NCBI RefSeq assembly: GCF_003096415.1
Contig: NZ_QEKH01000038.1
Location: 1-43,324, forward strand
Length of the DNA stretch: 43,324 bases
Reading direction: 5' to 3'
Source of the DNA: Victivallis vadensis
GTDB lineage: Bacteria; Verrucomicrobiota; Lentisphaeria; Victivallales; Victivallaceae
Position 1 is the stretch's first letter; every line of letters starts with the position of its first letter. Of the stretch, positions 1 through 7,601 are shown in pieces. Below the pieces are notes generated by a model. The model was not told the DNA's origin, searched no databases, and saw only the letters and a list, made by a program, of their open reading frames with translations. The translations under genes and the position numbers were made by a program.

Positions 1-1911
1 AACCGCTTGATTTCGGCGACCGCGCCGAACGGCGTGACCACGAAATACGTGTATGACGAGGCCGGGCGCATCGCGAAAATGGCGCGTCTCGACGGTGAAG
101 AGCTGCTGAGCAGCCTCGAAATCGCGTACAATGCGCAGGGGCTTCCGGCGCAGTACCGCGACCACAAGGGGCGGGTCAAGTCCGCTGAATACAACGAGTT
201 GGGCAAGGTGGTCAAGGAGTTCCTGCCGAACGAAACCAGCGTCGAATATCTGTACGACAGCATCGGCCAGCTTGCGAAGGTGCTGGACCAGAACCGCCAC
301 GAGATCAACTTCAACTACAACGGCTTCGGACTCGCCGCCAAACGCACCGCCGAGAACCAGCTCACCAGTTACCTGCACGACAAAAACGGGATGCTGAGCG
401 CGGTGATTTCGCGTTTCGCGGATCAGAAGCAGGCCGACCGCAAGATCGGTTACGAATACGACGACTGCGACCGGCTGGTCAAGGCGGACTACGGCAAAGG
501 ACAGGTCGAAACCTTCCAGTACAACAGCTGGGGCAAGCTGATCGCGAGCAGCAAGGTTGATGCAAGCACCAAGCGCAGCGCTACTTACGCCTACGATTAC
601 TTCGGCAGGATGACTGAAAAAGTCGAAACCGCCGTCGAAAACGGCAAGGAGAGCAAGACGGTCAGCCGCTATGCGTACAACAACTACGGCCAGCGCATCG
701 GCCGCGTGACCACCGCCGACGGCGTGACCTTCAGCGAAAAGCGCGAATACGACGAGTTCGGCAGGCTTGCGAAGATCGTATCCGGTTCCGATATCGTGAC
801 TTATGCGTACAACACCAAGAACCAGCTCGTGACCCGCACCACCAACGGCATCGCCGTCCGGTACAGCTACACCAAGCTCGGACAGCTCGCCGCCAAGAGC
901 ATCGCGGGCATGGAGGATGCCGCGAATCTGAAATATTTCTACGACAAGGACGGCACGATCAGCGGCCGCGAAGTCGGCGGCGTAAAGCAGAGCTACCGCT
1001 ACGACAAGATCGGCCAGCTGCTCGCGGTGGTTGATCCGGCGGGCAAGGAGGTCGAGAAATATGTGTACGATCCGGCGGGCAATATCCTGAGCAAGACTGT
1101 CGCGGGCAAAACCACAACCTACACCTACGACAAGGCGAACCAGCTGGTCAGCAGCAAGAACGCCGACGGCAAAGTCACGAAATACGAATACGACGCGGCA
1201 GGCCGCATGGTCAAGGAGGGCGAAAAGACCTTTGCCTACGGCTGGCTGGACAAAGTGATGCAGGTCGCCGAAAACGGCAAGACCACGCAGAGTTACAGCT
1301 ACGACATCAGCGGCCAGCTCGCGACCGCCGACTACGGCGACAGCAAGGAAACCTTCCTGTGGGACGGCCTCGCGCTGTTGAGCCGCAACAATCTCAAATA
1401 CGTGAACGAACCCGCCGTAACCGGAGGCAATCCGATCCTCGCCGGGGACAAGATGCTCTTCGACGACATGCTCGGCAACACCCTCGGCGTCAAGGATGGA
1501 GAGAAGTTCAGCGCCATCGACCGCGACGCCTTCGGAGAGCTGAAACCCGGCGAAAAGCCCAACCTCGCCGTAAACTTCTTCACCGGCAAGCCCGAAGTCG
1601 ACGGCTTAGGGTACAGCTTCCTGTTCCGCAACTATCGCGCCGATCTCGGCAAGTGGCAGACCACCGACCCGCTCGGTTATCCCGATGGATGGAACAATCT
1701 GGCGTATGTCAACAACTGCGTGACCATGAAAGAGCCGGGAAAGGCGAAATGCCTTTCCCTCCGGGTAGGGGGAGCCCTGATGGAGACAGGCATGGTTGTA
1801 CAGGAGCGGCACACCGCTCCGGTCGGTGACCGCGTCGGCTTTTTTGCCGACGCCGGGCACTCCCTACGCCTGCTGCCGCCGGAGTTCACGCGCGGAACGA
1901 CCAGATGCTGA
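1..1911 (+). CDS. RHS/YD-repeat protein, 3' part, with a replaced C-terminus
   Basis: The reading frame is open from the first base of the window, so the gene starts upstream. A TTG at position 7 is only an internal codon. The visible 636 residues are a run of YD repeats (many Y-x-YD-x-x-G-R/Q-L units such as YAYDYFGRMTEK and YEYDAAGRMVKEG). They end in an RHS core-like block, FLFRNYRADLGKWQTTDPLG, followed by NNLAYVNN. In RHS proteins these repeats build a large extracellular shell, and a variable toxin or adhesin tip normally follows the core. Here no such tip is seen. About 11 codons after the core block, from position 1731, the frame runs into an intergenic-type repeat found again inverted at 2073-2288. 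The last 60 residues are therefore encoded by the repeat, and the stop at 1909-1911 lies inside it. I infer a truncated and probably degenerate RHS gene. A neutral tail that still allows shell export cannot be excluded. Confidence 0.85.
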   Translation, partial: NRLISATAPNGVTTKYVYDEAGRIAKMARLDGEELLSSLEIAYNAQGLPAQYRDHKGRVKSAEYNELGKVVKEFLPNETSVEYLYDSIGQLAKVLDQNRHEINFNYNGFGLAAKRTAENQLTSYLHDKNGMLSAVISRFADQKQADRKIGYEYDDCDRLVKADYGKGQVETFQYNSWGKLIASSKVDASTKRSATYAYDYFGRMTEKVETAVENGKESKTVSRYAYNNYGQRIGRVTTADGVTFSEKREYDEFGRLAKIVSGSDIVTYAYNTKNQLVTRTTNGIAVRYSYTKLGQLAAKSIAGMEDAANLKYFYDKDGTISGREVGGVKQSYRYDKIGQLLAVVDPAGKEVEKYVYDPAGNILSKTVAGKTTTYTYDKANQLVSSKNADGKVTKYEYDAAGRMVKEGEKTFAYGWLDKVMQVAENGKTTQSYSYDISGQLATADYGDSKETFLWDGLALLSRNNLKYVNEPAVTGGNPILAGDKMLFDDMLGNTLGVKDGEKFSAIDRDAFGELKPGEKPNLAVNFFTGKPEVDGLGYSFLFRNYRADLGKWQTTDPLGYPDGWNNLAYVNNCVTMKEPGKAKCLSLRVGGALMETGMVVQERHTAPVGDRVGFFADAGHSLRLLPPEFTRGTTRC

Positions 1912-1947
1912 CCGGATGATGTGAAGTTACCCTTATGGAGGCTGAAC
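1731..1947 (+). repeat. Structured extragenic repeat, left copy of an inverted pair
   Basis: This stretch matches the reverse complement of 2073-2288 over about 215 bp. The identity is highest around 1791-1825. It holds three hairpins: GGGAAAGGC/GCCTTTCCC (1737-1759), GGAGCGG/CCGCTCC with a CACA loop (1803-1820), and GCGTCGGC/GCCGACGC with a six-T loop (1832-1853). Two of the three stems have a different sequence in the other copy yet still pair. The outer edge falls inside the RHS reading frame. The inner edge carries ATGGAGGCTGA at 1935, at the same 22-nt spacing from GCTGAC as in the other copy. Confidence 0.8.
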
Positions 1948-2072
1948 TCTCCCCTGCCTTTTCATGCAGGCAAGGTTCAGTAAGGCTCGTACTCAAAGAT
2001 ATGCTTGCCTGTGATATGGCAATTGTATTGTTGCCTGACCTCGCTTTGCATATATCGGCAGATAAACTCTTA

Positions 2073-2288
2073 TCAGCCTCCATCAGAATATCTGTCTATT
2101 ATCTTGTCAGCATCTGGAGGTTCCGCGCGTGATCTCCGGCGGCAGCAGGCGCAGGGAGTGCCTAAAGCCTGCAAAAAAGCAGGCTTTGCGCCGACCGGAG
2201 CGGTGTGCCGCTCCTGTACAACCATGCCTGTCTCTACCGGAGCCTCCCCCTCCCGGAGGGGAAACCGGAACGGTTTTCCCGGCTCTAA
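2073..2288 (-). repeat. Structured extragenic repeat, right copy of the inverted pair
   Basis: This is the inverted partner of 1731-1947, separated from it by about 125 bp of unrelated AT-richer sequence. The same three hairpins are present: GGGAAACCG/CGGTTTTCCC (2259-2280, one bulge), an unchanged GGAGCGG/CCGCTCC (2197-2214), and AAAGCCTGC/GCAGGCTTT around six A (2164-2187). A short open frame on the minus strand (2073-2324) shares residues such as TGMVVQERHTAPVG with the RHS tail, but only because the DNA is repeated. I do not regard it as a gene. Confidence 0.8.
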
Positions 2289-2293
2289 GTATT

Positions 2294-2387
2294 CGGCGCC
2301 GGCACCTTGCCGGTCGGGTTCCAAGGGCGAAGCGCCTTGGTCGCTCCGAAAGGAGCGAAATCCCCCATGCCGTTAAGGGGGGAGGTT
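2294..2387 (-). terminator. Hairpin cluster downstream of the glycoside hydrolase gene
   Basis: Four hairpins follow one another between the repeat and the stop codon of the minus-strand gene: CCGGCACCTTGCCGG (2299-2313), CCAAGGGCGAAGCGCCTTGG (2321-2340), TCGCTCCGAAAGGAGCGA (about 2340-2357) and a CCCCC/GGGGG pair (about 2363-2384). There is no clean T-tract, so a classical intrinsic terminator is not shown. A role in ending or stabilising the operon transcript is inferred. The first two hairpins recur in the same order at 34579-34624, again just past the end of a minus-strand gene. Confidence 0.5.
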
Positions 2388-4550
2388 TTAGAATTGAAGT
2401 CCGTAAACCATCAATGGTGCGCCGGAAAGCGTCAGGGTGACCTTGCCGTCGACCGCTTTGACCTGGGGGGCGCGTCCGATCGGATCAATGACCGTCACTT
2501 CGTCGGAGATGGCGGGGAGGGTCACTTCGCGGTGGGTTTTCCAGTGATCGACCCACGGTTCCAGATGGATGAAACCGGGAGATTTTTGGGACTGCACCAT
2601 GCCGTCGGTACGGTCGTAGACCACAGCCAGCGGGCCGCGCGGCGTGTCGAAGCCGACGCCCTTTACCTGCGGATCCTTGAAGGTCAGGTACTTGCGGAAT
2701 TTCGCGCCGTCGAGTTGCTCCGCGACTGCCGCATAGGCCAGCAGCGAGGGTTTGACGGCGCCGTCGCGCCGCAGCAGGCCGTAACTGTATTCGCTGTCCT
2801 TGTGGTTGACGCCGCCGATGTCGTGCCAGACCGCATCGTGAAGCTGGTAGAACTGGATTGACGCGACGCCTTCGGCGAGGCCGAGCGCGTAGGTCAGCAC
2901 CACGTTTTCAGCGGCTTGCCGCTCGGAATCCTTCCACCAGTCGTTCGCGTGGGTGGCGGCGTAGACTTCGGAGAGATGGATCGGCTTTTCCCCGAGTTCG
3001 CCCATCACCTTTTTGAAACGGCGGATTGAACCAAGGTAGGACCACTGGTTTTTCTCGTAGTCGGGAGTGAAGTTGCCGCGCCCCGGATGCATCGCAATCC
3101 CGCCGTCGAAATACTCCCACGCTCCCGCCGCCGCGAGGGCGCGCACGAATTTCGGATCGTCTCCGGCGATGCCCATGCCGATGATTTTGATGTCGGAATT
3201 GCGCTCCTTGCAGAGCTGGCGGAACTGGCGGAGCAGCTTCGCATAACGCTCGGCGTACTTCCGGTGGAATTCCGGTTTGAGGCCCATGTTCCACTCGTTG
3301 CAGAATTCGATTTCCGGGTTCTCGAATTCCATCGCGCGCTTGAGAATCTGGTCGAGCCGCGCCTTGTCTTTGGACGGGGCCTGTGCTTTGGGGACATTGG
3401 CGTGGTCGAGGGCGAGCAGGCCGTATTTCGCGCATTCGCGGTTGTCGCCGTGGCGGAGGATACGCACGCCGATGCGCCGCATCAGCTTGTAGACCGACTC
3501 CATATCGGGAACGGGGAAGTAGGCGGACATGCCGAATCTGCTGTTCTCCCGGTCCTGAAACTCATGGGGCGGCAGCACCGCGAGACTGGTACGGGTGAAC
3601 AGCAGCTCCTTCCCCCCCTGTTTGACGGAGGCTTCCGCGAACCAGATCATCCGCTCCGCTTCCGGCAACTGGAATTTCAGCGTTTCGGATTGGTGCGGAG
3701 CGAGCGTGAGAAGGCGTTTCTCATTCAGCACGCTCCTGCCGTCGTAGTCGCGGGCGGTGACGGCAAGTTCGACGCCGCTTTGCGTTTGGCTGCCGGGATT
3801 GGTGATGTTCACGGTAAATTCCGGCACGCCGGAGTCCCACAGGTTGAACGGCTTTCCCGTCGCCAGCGTCAGCGTCAGCGGGCGGTTGCGGAGCAGGGCC
3901 GCAGCTTCGGCGCCGGTCGCCCCCGGAGGGGTGAGCTGGAAAACGCAGGAAGCGGACTGCTTCCCGGATTCATTCTTTTTGTAGCTGAGATGCTCCGCCC
4001 AGCTGCTGGTATAGTTGGCGTTGCCGCCGAGCTGCAGCCAGACCGAAGCATGCTTGCCATGAAAACCGCGGAAGTAGCCGTCGCGTACCTCGTAAGGCAC
4101 GCCGCCGTTGGCGTCGCGGGTCCAGAGCCCGGATTTGAAAAGCTCCGGCTGTTTTTTGACGCCGACTGGCTGAAGCTCCTGCATGATGCCGCCGGTTTTC
4201 ATCCCTTCGGGGGCGGTCAGTTCATAGTCGGCGAAGATCGTTCCCTCCGGCGTGGCGCGGAAGGTGGCGGAAAGGGCGACCTGCCCGGACTTGTCCTTGT
4301 CGATGCGGTAATCGACCTTCAATGTGTCGGGGGCGATTTGGGTGACGGTTTCCGGATAGGCGACCGGAGGGGCCCAGCTGCAGAGCTGGCGGCCGATTTT
4401 CAGCAGCCGGCTGCCGGAGCCGTCCTTGATGACCAGTCCGCCTTTGTCGGCTTCCAGCGAATAACCGGGATAGGCGATCGCGGCTTTTTCGGCTGCGAAA
4501 ATTCCGGCGGCGCAGAAAGCTGCGAGAGTGAGTGTCAGTTTTTTGAACAT
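2388..4550 (-). CDS. Secreted glycoside hydrolase-like protein, clan GH-A type
   Basis: The 720-residue product begins with a signal peptide (MFKKLTLTLAAFCAAGIFAA, cleavage near residue 20). Residues about 25-220 form a beta-rich domain with the motif NYTSSWAEH near 179-187. Residues 230-325 look like a second beta-sandwich. From about 335 a TIM-barrel-like catalytic region follows. FCNEWN (residues 416-421) fits the acid/base Asn-Glu pair of clan GH-A enzymes, and IHLSEVYA (Glu528) fits the nucleophile at the end of a later strand. A small beta-domain closes the protein. This supports a retaining glycosidase acting outside the cytoplasm, but I cannot name the GH family or the substrate. It is the last gene of the LacI operon, 16 bp after the 238-residue protein whose fold repeats its own first domain. 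An inactive relative of these enzymes is possible but less likely because both glutamates are present. Confidence 0.75.
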   Translation of the reverse strand: MFKKLTLTLAAFCAAGIFAAEKAAIAYPGYSLEADKGGLVIKDGSGSRLLKIGRQLCSWAPPVAYPETVTQIAPDTLKVDYRIDKDKSGQVALSATFRATPEGTIFADYELTAPEGMKTGGIMQELQPVGVKKQPELFKSGLWTRDANGGVPYEVRDGYFRGFHGKHASVWLQLGGNANYTSSWAEHLSYKKNESGKQSASCVFQLTPPGATGAEAAALLRNRPLTLTLATGKPFNLWDSGVPEFTVNITNPGSQTQSGVELAVTARDYDGRSVLNEKRLLTLAPHQSETLKFQLPEAERMIWFAEASVKQGGKELLFTRTSLAVLPPHEFQDRENSRFGMSAYFPVPDMESVYKLMRRIGVRILRHGDNRECAKYGLLALDHANVPKAQAPSKDKARLDQILKRAMEFENPEIEFCNEWNMGLKPEFHRKYAERYAKLLRQFRQLCKERNSDIKIIGMGIAGDDPKFVRALAAAGAWEYFDGGIAMHPGRGNFTPDYEKNQWSYLGSIRRFKKVMGELGEKPIHLSEVYAATHANDWWKDSERQAAENVVLTYALGLAEGVASIQFYQLHDAVWHDIGGVNHKDSEYSYGLLRRDGAVKPSLLAYAAVAEQLDGAKFRKYLTFKDPQVKGVGFDTPRGPLAVVYDRTDGMVQSQKSPGFIHLEPWVDHWKTHREVTLPAISDEVTVIDPIGRAPQVKAVDGKVTLTLSGAPLMVYGLQF

Positions 4551-4566
4551 ATACGGTTGGATCTTT

Positions 4567-5283
4567 TCAGTTGGCGGGAGCGTTTCCGGCTTCCGGCTGC
4601 GCGGCTTCTACCTTGCTGTCGAAGAGTGCGCCGACGGCCTCGCCGGTGACTTCGGGAGGCGCGAAACGGAACTCCAACGTGGTTTTGTATTCATCGCCGG
4701 ACTTGCGGAATCCGGCGTGTTCCGCCCAACTGCTGGTCCAGTTGGGATTGCCTGGCAATGCCAGATAGTAGGTTCCGCGCCCTTCCTTGGTGAAGGGGCG
4801 CAGTTTTTTGCCGTTCGCCTTGAGCAGGTCGCCCTTGCCGCCCTTTTTGAATCTGGACCAGCAGTTGAATTCGATCATCGCCCCATCCGGCTTGTACTCC
4901 GGCGAGGTCAACGTGTATTCGATCTTCGCGCCGGCGTCGGTGGCGGTGCAGAGCGCGGTCAGTTTGATCGCCTCAATGCTCTTTTTCAACGCTTCGGCCT
5001 TTTCCGGGGTGTCCTTCGGATTGGCTTTCACGTCGATCTTGTAGTCGACTTTGAACGAATCAGGTGTAAGCTGTTCCGCGCCGATCGGCGTCGCGAAGTG
5101 CGGGGAACGGATGAACATGACCTTGCGGATCACCACCTCGTCCTGCCACTTCGGATTGGAGAGGACGATCTTGTCCTTTGCGAACCGAAGTACGAAATCC
5201 TTTGTCCTGACCGATGCCTTTTCCGCCGCGAAACTGATCGAACCGATGCAGAACGCCGCACACAAACCAAGTTCTTTCCACAT
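4567..5283 (-). CDS. Secreted solo beta-domain protein, paralog of the hydrolase N-domain
   Basis: The product has 238 residues with a signal peptide ending near SFAA (residue 20). No catalytic domain is present. The body is homologous by eye to residues about 25-220 of the downstream hydrolase. The shared points come in the same order: D-F/L-KVDYKID versus DTLKVDYRID, an A-x-I-E/D-YELT-like strand, and NWTSSWAEH versus NYTSSWAEH followed by a PP-x-x-TG-x-x-A turn. It ends with an alanine/proline-rich tail (EAAQPEAGNAPAN). It sits 25 bp after the pseudopilin gene and 16 bp before the hydrolase, so the three are probably co-transcribed. A role as carbohydrate-binding or accessory subunit is inferred. 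I know no named family for it. Confidence 0.7.
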   Translation of the reverse strand: MWKELGLCAAFCIGSISFAAEKASVRTKDFVLRFAKDKIVLSNPKWQDEVVIRKVMFIRSPHFATPIGAEQLTPDSFKVDYKIDVKANPKDTPEKAEALKKSIEAIKLTALCTATDAGAKIEYTLTSPEYKPDGAMIEFNCWSRFKKGGKGDLLKANGKKLRPFTKEGRGTYYLALPGNPNWTSSWAEHAGFRKSGDEYKTTLEFRFAPPEVTGEAVGALFDSKVEAAQPEAGNAPAN

Positions 5284-5308
5284 GATGAATTCTCCGGAAT
5301 TATTGATA

Positions 5309-6070
5309 CTAAGGGGCGTAGTAGGTGGACCACAGCGGAGCCGCCCAGGAGTTGCTGGAGGTAGTGGGATAATACCAGCCCTTCAAGGCATTGAAGTTGA
5401 TCTGATTGGGATTGCTGCCGTATTTCAGGGATTCCACATGGCCGTCCAGCGTGGCGAAATTGGAGGCCAGGCCGGAATGATCCCGCCGTTTTTTGTGTTC
5501 GCTCTGAAAGCGGCTCAGGCTCTTGTTGATATGCCACATGGAAGTTTCAGTGAAATTCGGGCTGGCGTATTCCATTACCATGATGCTGGTCGAGGGAGAA
5601 TCGGCACGGCTGATTTTCCCTCTGATGCCTTTTACCCCGTTTTTGGTTGCATCGAGCAGCCAGCCGTTCAACGAATAATTGGTTGTGTTCGCTCCGTATT
5701 GGTCGCCTCCGAAACCGAGTCCCTGAATATATCCGGGAGTTGAGGTCGTATTGAATACCTCCGGATTGCCGGCGCAGTACCAGAGTTTATTTCCCAAAGA
5801 GTAATTATTGCGCAGGGTCTGCATCCAGTAGAGACTGTTCCAGACCGGCCCGGTTTTTCCGGGATGAAACGGCAGGGTGTCAGCCGAGTCTCCCGAATAG
5901 AGCAGCAAGCCCTGCGCCATGCTTTTCATATTGCCTTTGCAGGTCGCAACACGGGCTGTGGCACGTGCCTTGTTCAGCGCGGGCAGAAGCATTGCGGCGA
6001 GAATCGCGATGATCGCGATCACGACGAGCAGCTCGATTAAGGTAAAACAACGATTGGAAAAGTGTTTCAT
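5309..6070 (-). CDS. Type II pseudopilin-like protein with N-methylation signal
   Basis: This 253-residue protein starts with a short basic leader and then [20 protein letters not shown], the prepilin peptidase and N-methylation signal that also forms the membrane anchor and pilin helix. The C-terminal part contains [15 protein letters not shown], the DG motif typical of the large prepilin-like families of Planctomycetes and Lentisphaerae (DUF1559-like, H-X9-DG type). Such proteins are presumably displayed on or across the outer membrane through a type II/IV-pilus-like system, but their function is unknown. An AGGAAA ribosome site precedes the ATG. The gene lies 46 bp after lacI and 25 bp before the solo beta-domain gene, which suggests a link to extracellular glycan use. 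Confidence 0.85.
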   Translation of the reverse strand: MKHFSNRCFTLIELLVVIAIIAILAAMLLPALNKARATARVATCKGNMKSMAQGLLLYSGDSADTLPFHPGKTGPVWNSLYWMQTLRNNYSLGNKLWYCAGNPEVFNTTSTPGYIQGLGFGGDQYGANTTNYSLNGWLLDATKNGVKGIRGKISRADSPSTSIMVMEYASPNFTETSMWHINKSLSRFQSEHKKRRDHSGLASNFATLDGHVESLKYGSNPNQINFNALKGWYYPTTSSNSWAAPLWSTYYAP

Positions 6071-6116
6071 GGTTGAATTATTTCCTGTTTTATATGAAAT
6101 TGGGGTAAAGAGTACA

Positions 6117-7241
6117 TTATGAAATAACGCCGGAAAGGGATACCGGTTCGGCCCTGCGTATTTTTTTGTTTCTGACTGCGGACATTTTCACGGAGTTGCC
6201 CGGAATCAGTTCCAGCGGCAATACGATTTTGTAGGGCTGGTCTTCGATCTGCCGGGTGAAAATCTGCTGGTAAACCCGCTGGGCGGCTTTGATGCCGAGC
6301 TGGCGCGGATAGGTGCGCAGATGGGTGAAACTGATGTCGCCGGGGATGTTTTCGGGATTGTCGAAGGTCACGATGCTGCAATCCTGCGGGCAGTTCAGGC
6401 CGAGTTCTTTCAGGACCTCGACGGCGAGATAGGCCGCCATCGGATGGGTGGTGATCAGGGCCTCGGGACGGTCCGGCGAGGTGAACAGCTCCTGGAGCGC
6501 GGCTTTCACATCCTCATTGTCGCTGGTGGCGGAAACGCGGCTTACAAAACTTTCCGGGCCGAGTTCCTGCAAAGTTTCGATCATCGCGCCGTTCAGGCGG
6601 GCCCGGAACGAGTGGACCTTGGCGGAGCCGGACAGGAAACCGATCTTTTTGAATCCGTTCCGGATCAGGTGCCGCGCGGCGATCACGCCGCCGGTGAAAT
6701 TGTCCGCCTCCACCGAATTGATTGAAATATCGTCGCGGTCGCTGGAGATCAGCACCGGCTTCATGCGGCTGGCGACCAGGCGGTCGACCACGTCGCAGGT
6801 CGGATTGCCGATCACGATGATGCCGTCGGCGGAGAGCAGACGGTTGAAAATCTGGTCGTTCTCCTCACTGTAGCCGGCCGGATCCCAGGTGCAGATATTC
6901 ATCATCATATTGCCGTGGCGGCTGAAATAGGACTGGATGCCGCGCAGCATTTCGTCGAAATAATCCAGCATCAGCATGTTCTTCTGCTCCGCCAGCGGGC
7001 AGAGCAGCAGTTCCACCCGGTAAAGTTTGTTGTCCGCCTGTGAAATCGCGGCGGCTTTGCGCGCGATGGAACTGGCGTCGTAGCCGAGTTCATCGACGGT
7101 GTCGAGCACGCGCAGCTTGGTCTGCTCGTCGACCTGCCCGCGCCGGTTCAGCACCCGCGAGACCGTGGCGATCGAAACTCCGGCGGCTTCCGCCACCTGA
7201 GTCAGGGTCACCGGCTGCCTGACTGTTGTTTTCTTAATCAT
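6117..7241 (-). CDS. LacI-family transcriptional regulator
   Basis: The 374-residue protein has the canonical LacI helix-turn-helix at residues about 11-35 ([20 protein letters not shown]) and a periplasmic-binding-protein-like sensor domain from about 70 to 350 (for example [21 protein letters not shown]). The C-terminus carries an extra basic tail ([10 protein letters not shown]). It heads the operon with the pseudopilin, the beta-domain protein and the glycoside hydrolase, so it probably senses a sugar released by that enzyme and represses the set. Its own promoter and a perfect 12-bp palindrome lie immediately upstream, which points to autoregulation. The hinge region ([11 protein letters not shown]) is less typical than that of E. 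coli LacI. No strong ribosome site is visible before the ATG. Confidence 0.93.
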   Translation of the reverse strand: MIKKTTVRQPVTLTQVAEAAGVSIATVSRVLNRRGQVDEQTKLRVLDTVDELGYDASSIARKAAAISQADNKLYRVELLLCPLAEQKNMLMLDYFDEMLRGIQSYFSRHGNMMMNICTWDPAGYSEENDQIFNRLLSADGIIVIGNPTCDVVDRLVASRMKPVLISSDRDDISINSVEADNFTGGVIAARHLIRNGFKKIGFLSGSAKVHSFRARLNGAMIETLQELGPESFVSRVSATSDNEDVKAALQELFTSPDRPEALITTHPMAAYLAVEVLKELGLNCPQDCSIVTFDNPENIPGDISFTHLRTYPRQLGIKAAQRVYQQIFTRQIEDQPYKIVLPLELIPGNSVKMSAVRNKKIRRAEPVSLSGVIS

Positions 7242-7265
7242 GGTTTTTCAGCTTTTTCATTGGAA

Positions 7266-7326
7266 TTGCTGTAAATTTACATTTGTTTTCTGTAAATATT
7301 ATGATCTATCTTACAGCAAAAGTCAA
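7266..7326 (-). promoter_or_regulatory. Promoter and putative LacI-type operators of the hydrolase operon
   Basis: On the minus strand a -35 box TTGACT (7321-7326) is followed after 17 bp by CATAAT (7298-7303). Just downstream is the perfect palindrome TGTAAATTTACA (7270-7281), well placed for a repressor to block initiation. Further half-sites CTGTAA (7290-7295) and TTACAG (7311-7316) flank the -10. The outer pair TTGCTGTAA/TTACAGCAA (7266-7274 and 7311-7319) is also an exact inverted repeat. Binding by the adjacent LacI protein is inferred. Confidence 0.65.
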
Positions 7327-7387
7327 GTGGAAATCCCAAAAAAGTGGAAAAATATGGAAAAAAAGGGTGGAGCAGGATTTTTGCGGA

Positions 7388-7400
7388 TTGCATTTTGCAA
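7388..7400. promoter_or_regulatory. Putative enhancer palindrome upstream of the response regulator
   Basis: TTGCATTTTGCAA is an inverted repeat of TTGCA with a 3-bp spacer. It lies 68 bp upstream of the -24 element at 7469. The identical 13-mer occurs at 9611-9623, upstream of the partner kinase gene. The position is normal for a site bound by an NtrC-family activator, so autoregulation by the product of 7602-8933 is the simplest reading. Confidence 0.6.
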
Positions 7401-7468
7401 CGGATGATGAAGGGGACGCGAAGCCGCGAAGCACTGTTCCGCCGTGCGCGATGGGGAAGGAGTTATCT

Positions 7469-7484
7469 TGGCACGAAGTTTGCT
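7469..7484 (+). promoter_or_regulatory. Sigma-54 promoter (-24/-12) of the response regulator gene
   Basis: TGGCAC, five bases, then TTGCT is an exact match to the sigma-54 consensus TGGCAY-N5-TTGCW, including the invariant GG and GC with correct spacing. Transcription would start near 7496, leaving a leader of about 105 nt before the ATG at 7602. The 7242-7601 gap holds nothing else that I can identify apart from this promoter, the enhancer palindrome and the divergent LacI promoter. Confidence 0.8.
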
Positions 7485-7601
7485 ATAAAACACAAAAAAC
7501 GGCAAAATCGTCGGAATCGGGCCTGCTTCGGAGTGGCGGCACTTGCGGAAAAGGCGATCCGGGCGTATAATTGGTAAGGGATATATTATGGAGAGACGAC
7601 A

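Noticed and set aside
1935-2132. Two small opposed frames starting MEA and ending FRA
   Set aside because: They mirror each other because of the inverted repeat. The middle parts are unrelated.
2073-2324. Small minus-strand frame similar to the RHS tail
   Set aside because: The similarity comes from the repeated DNA. It has no ribosome site and no coding bias of its own.
3087-4649. Long plus-strand open frame of 520 codons
   Set aside because: It is antisense to the hydrolase gene, has arginine/alanine-rich low-complexity composition and shows no domain. It is a shadow of GC-rich codon bias.
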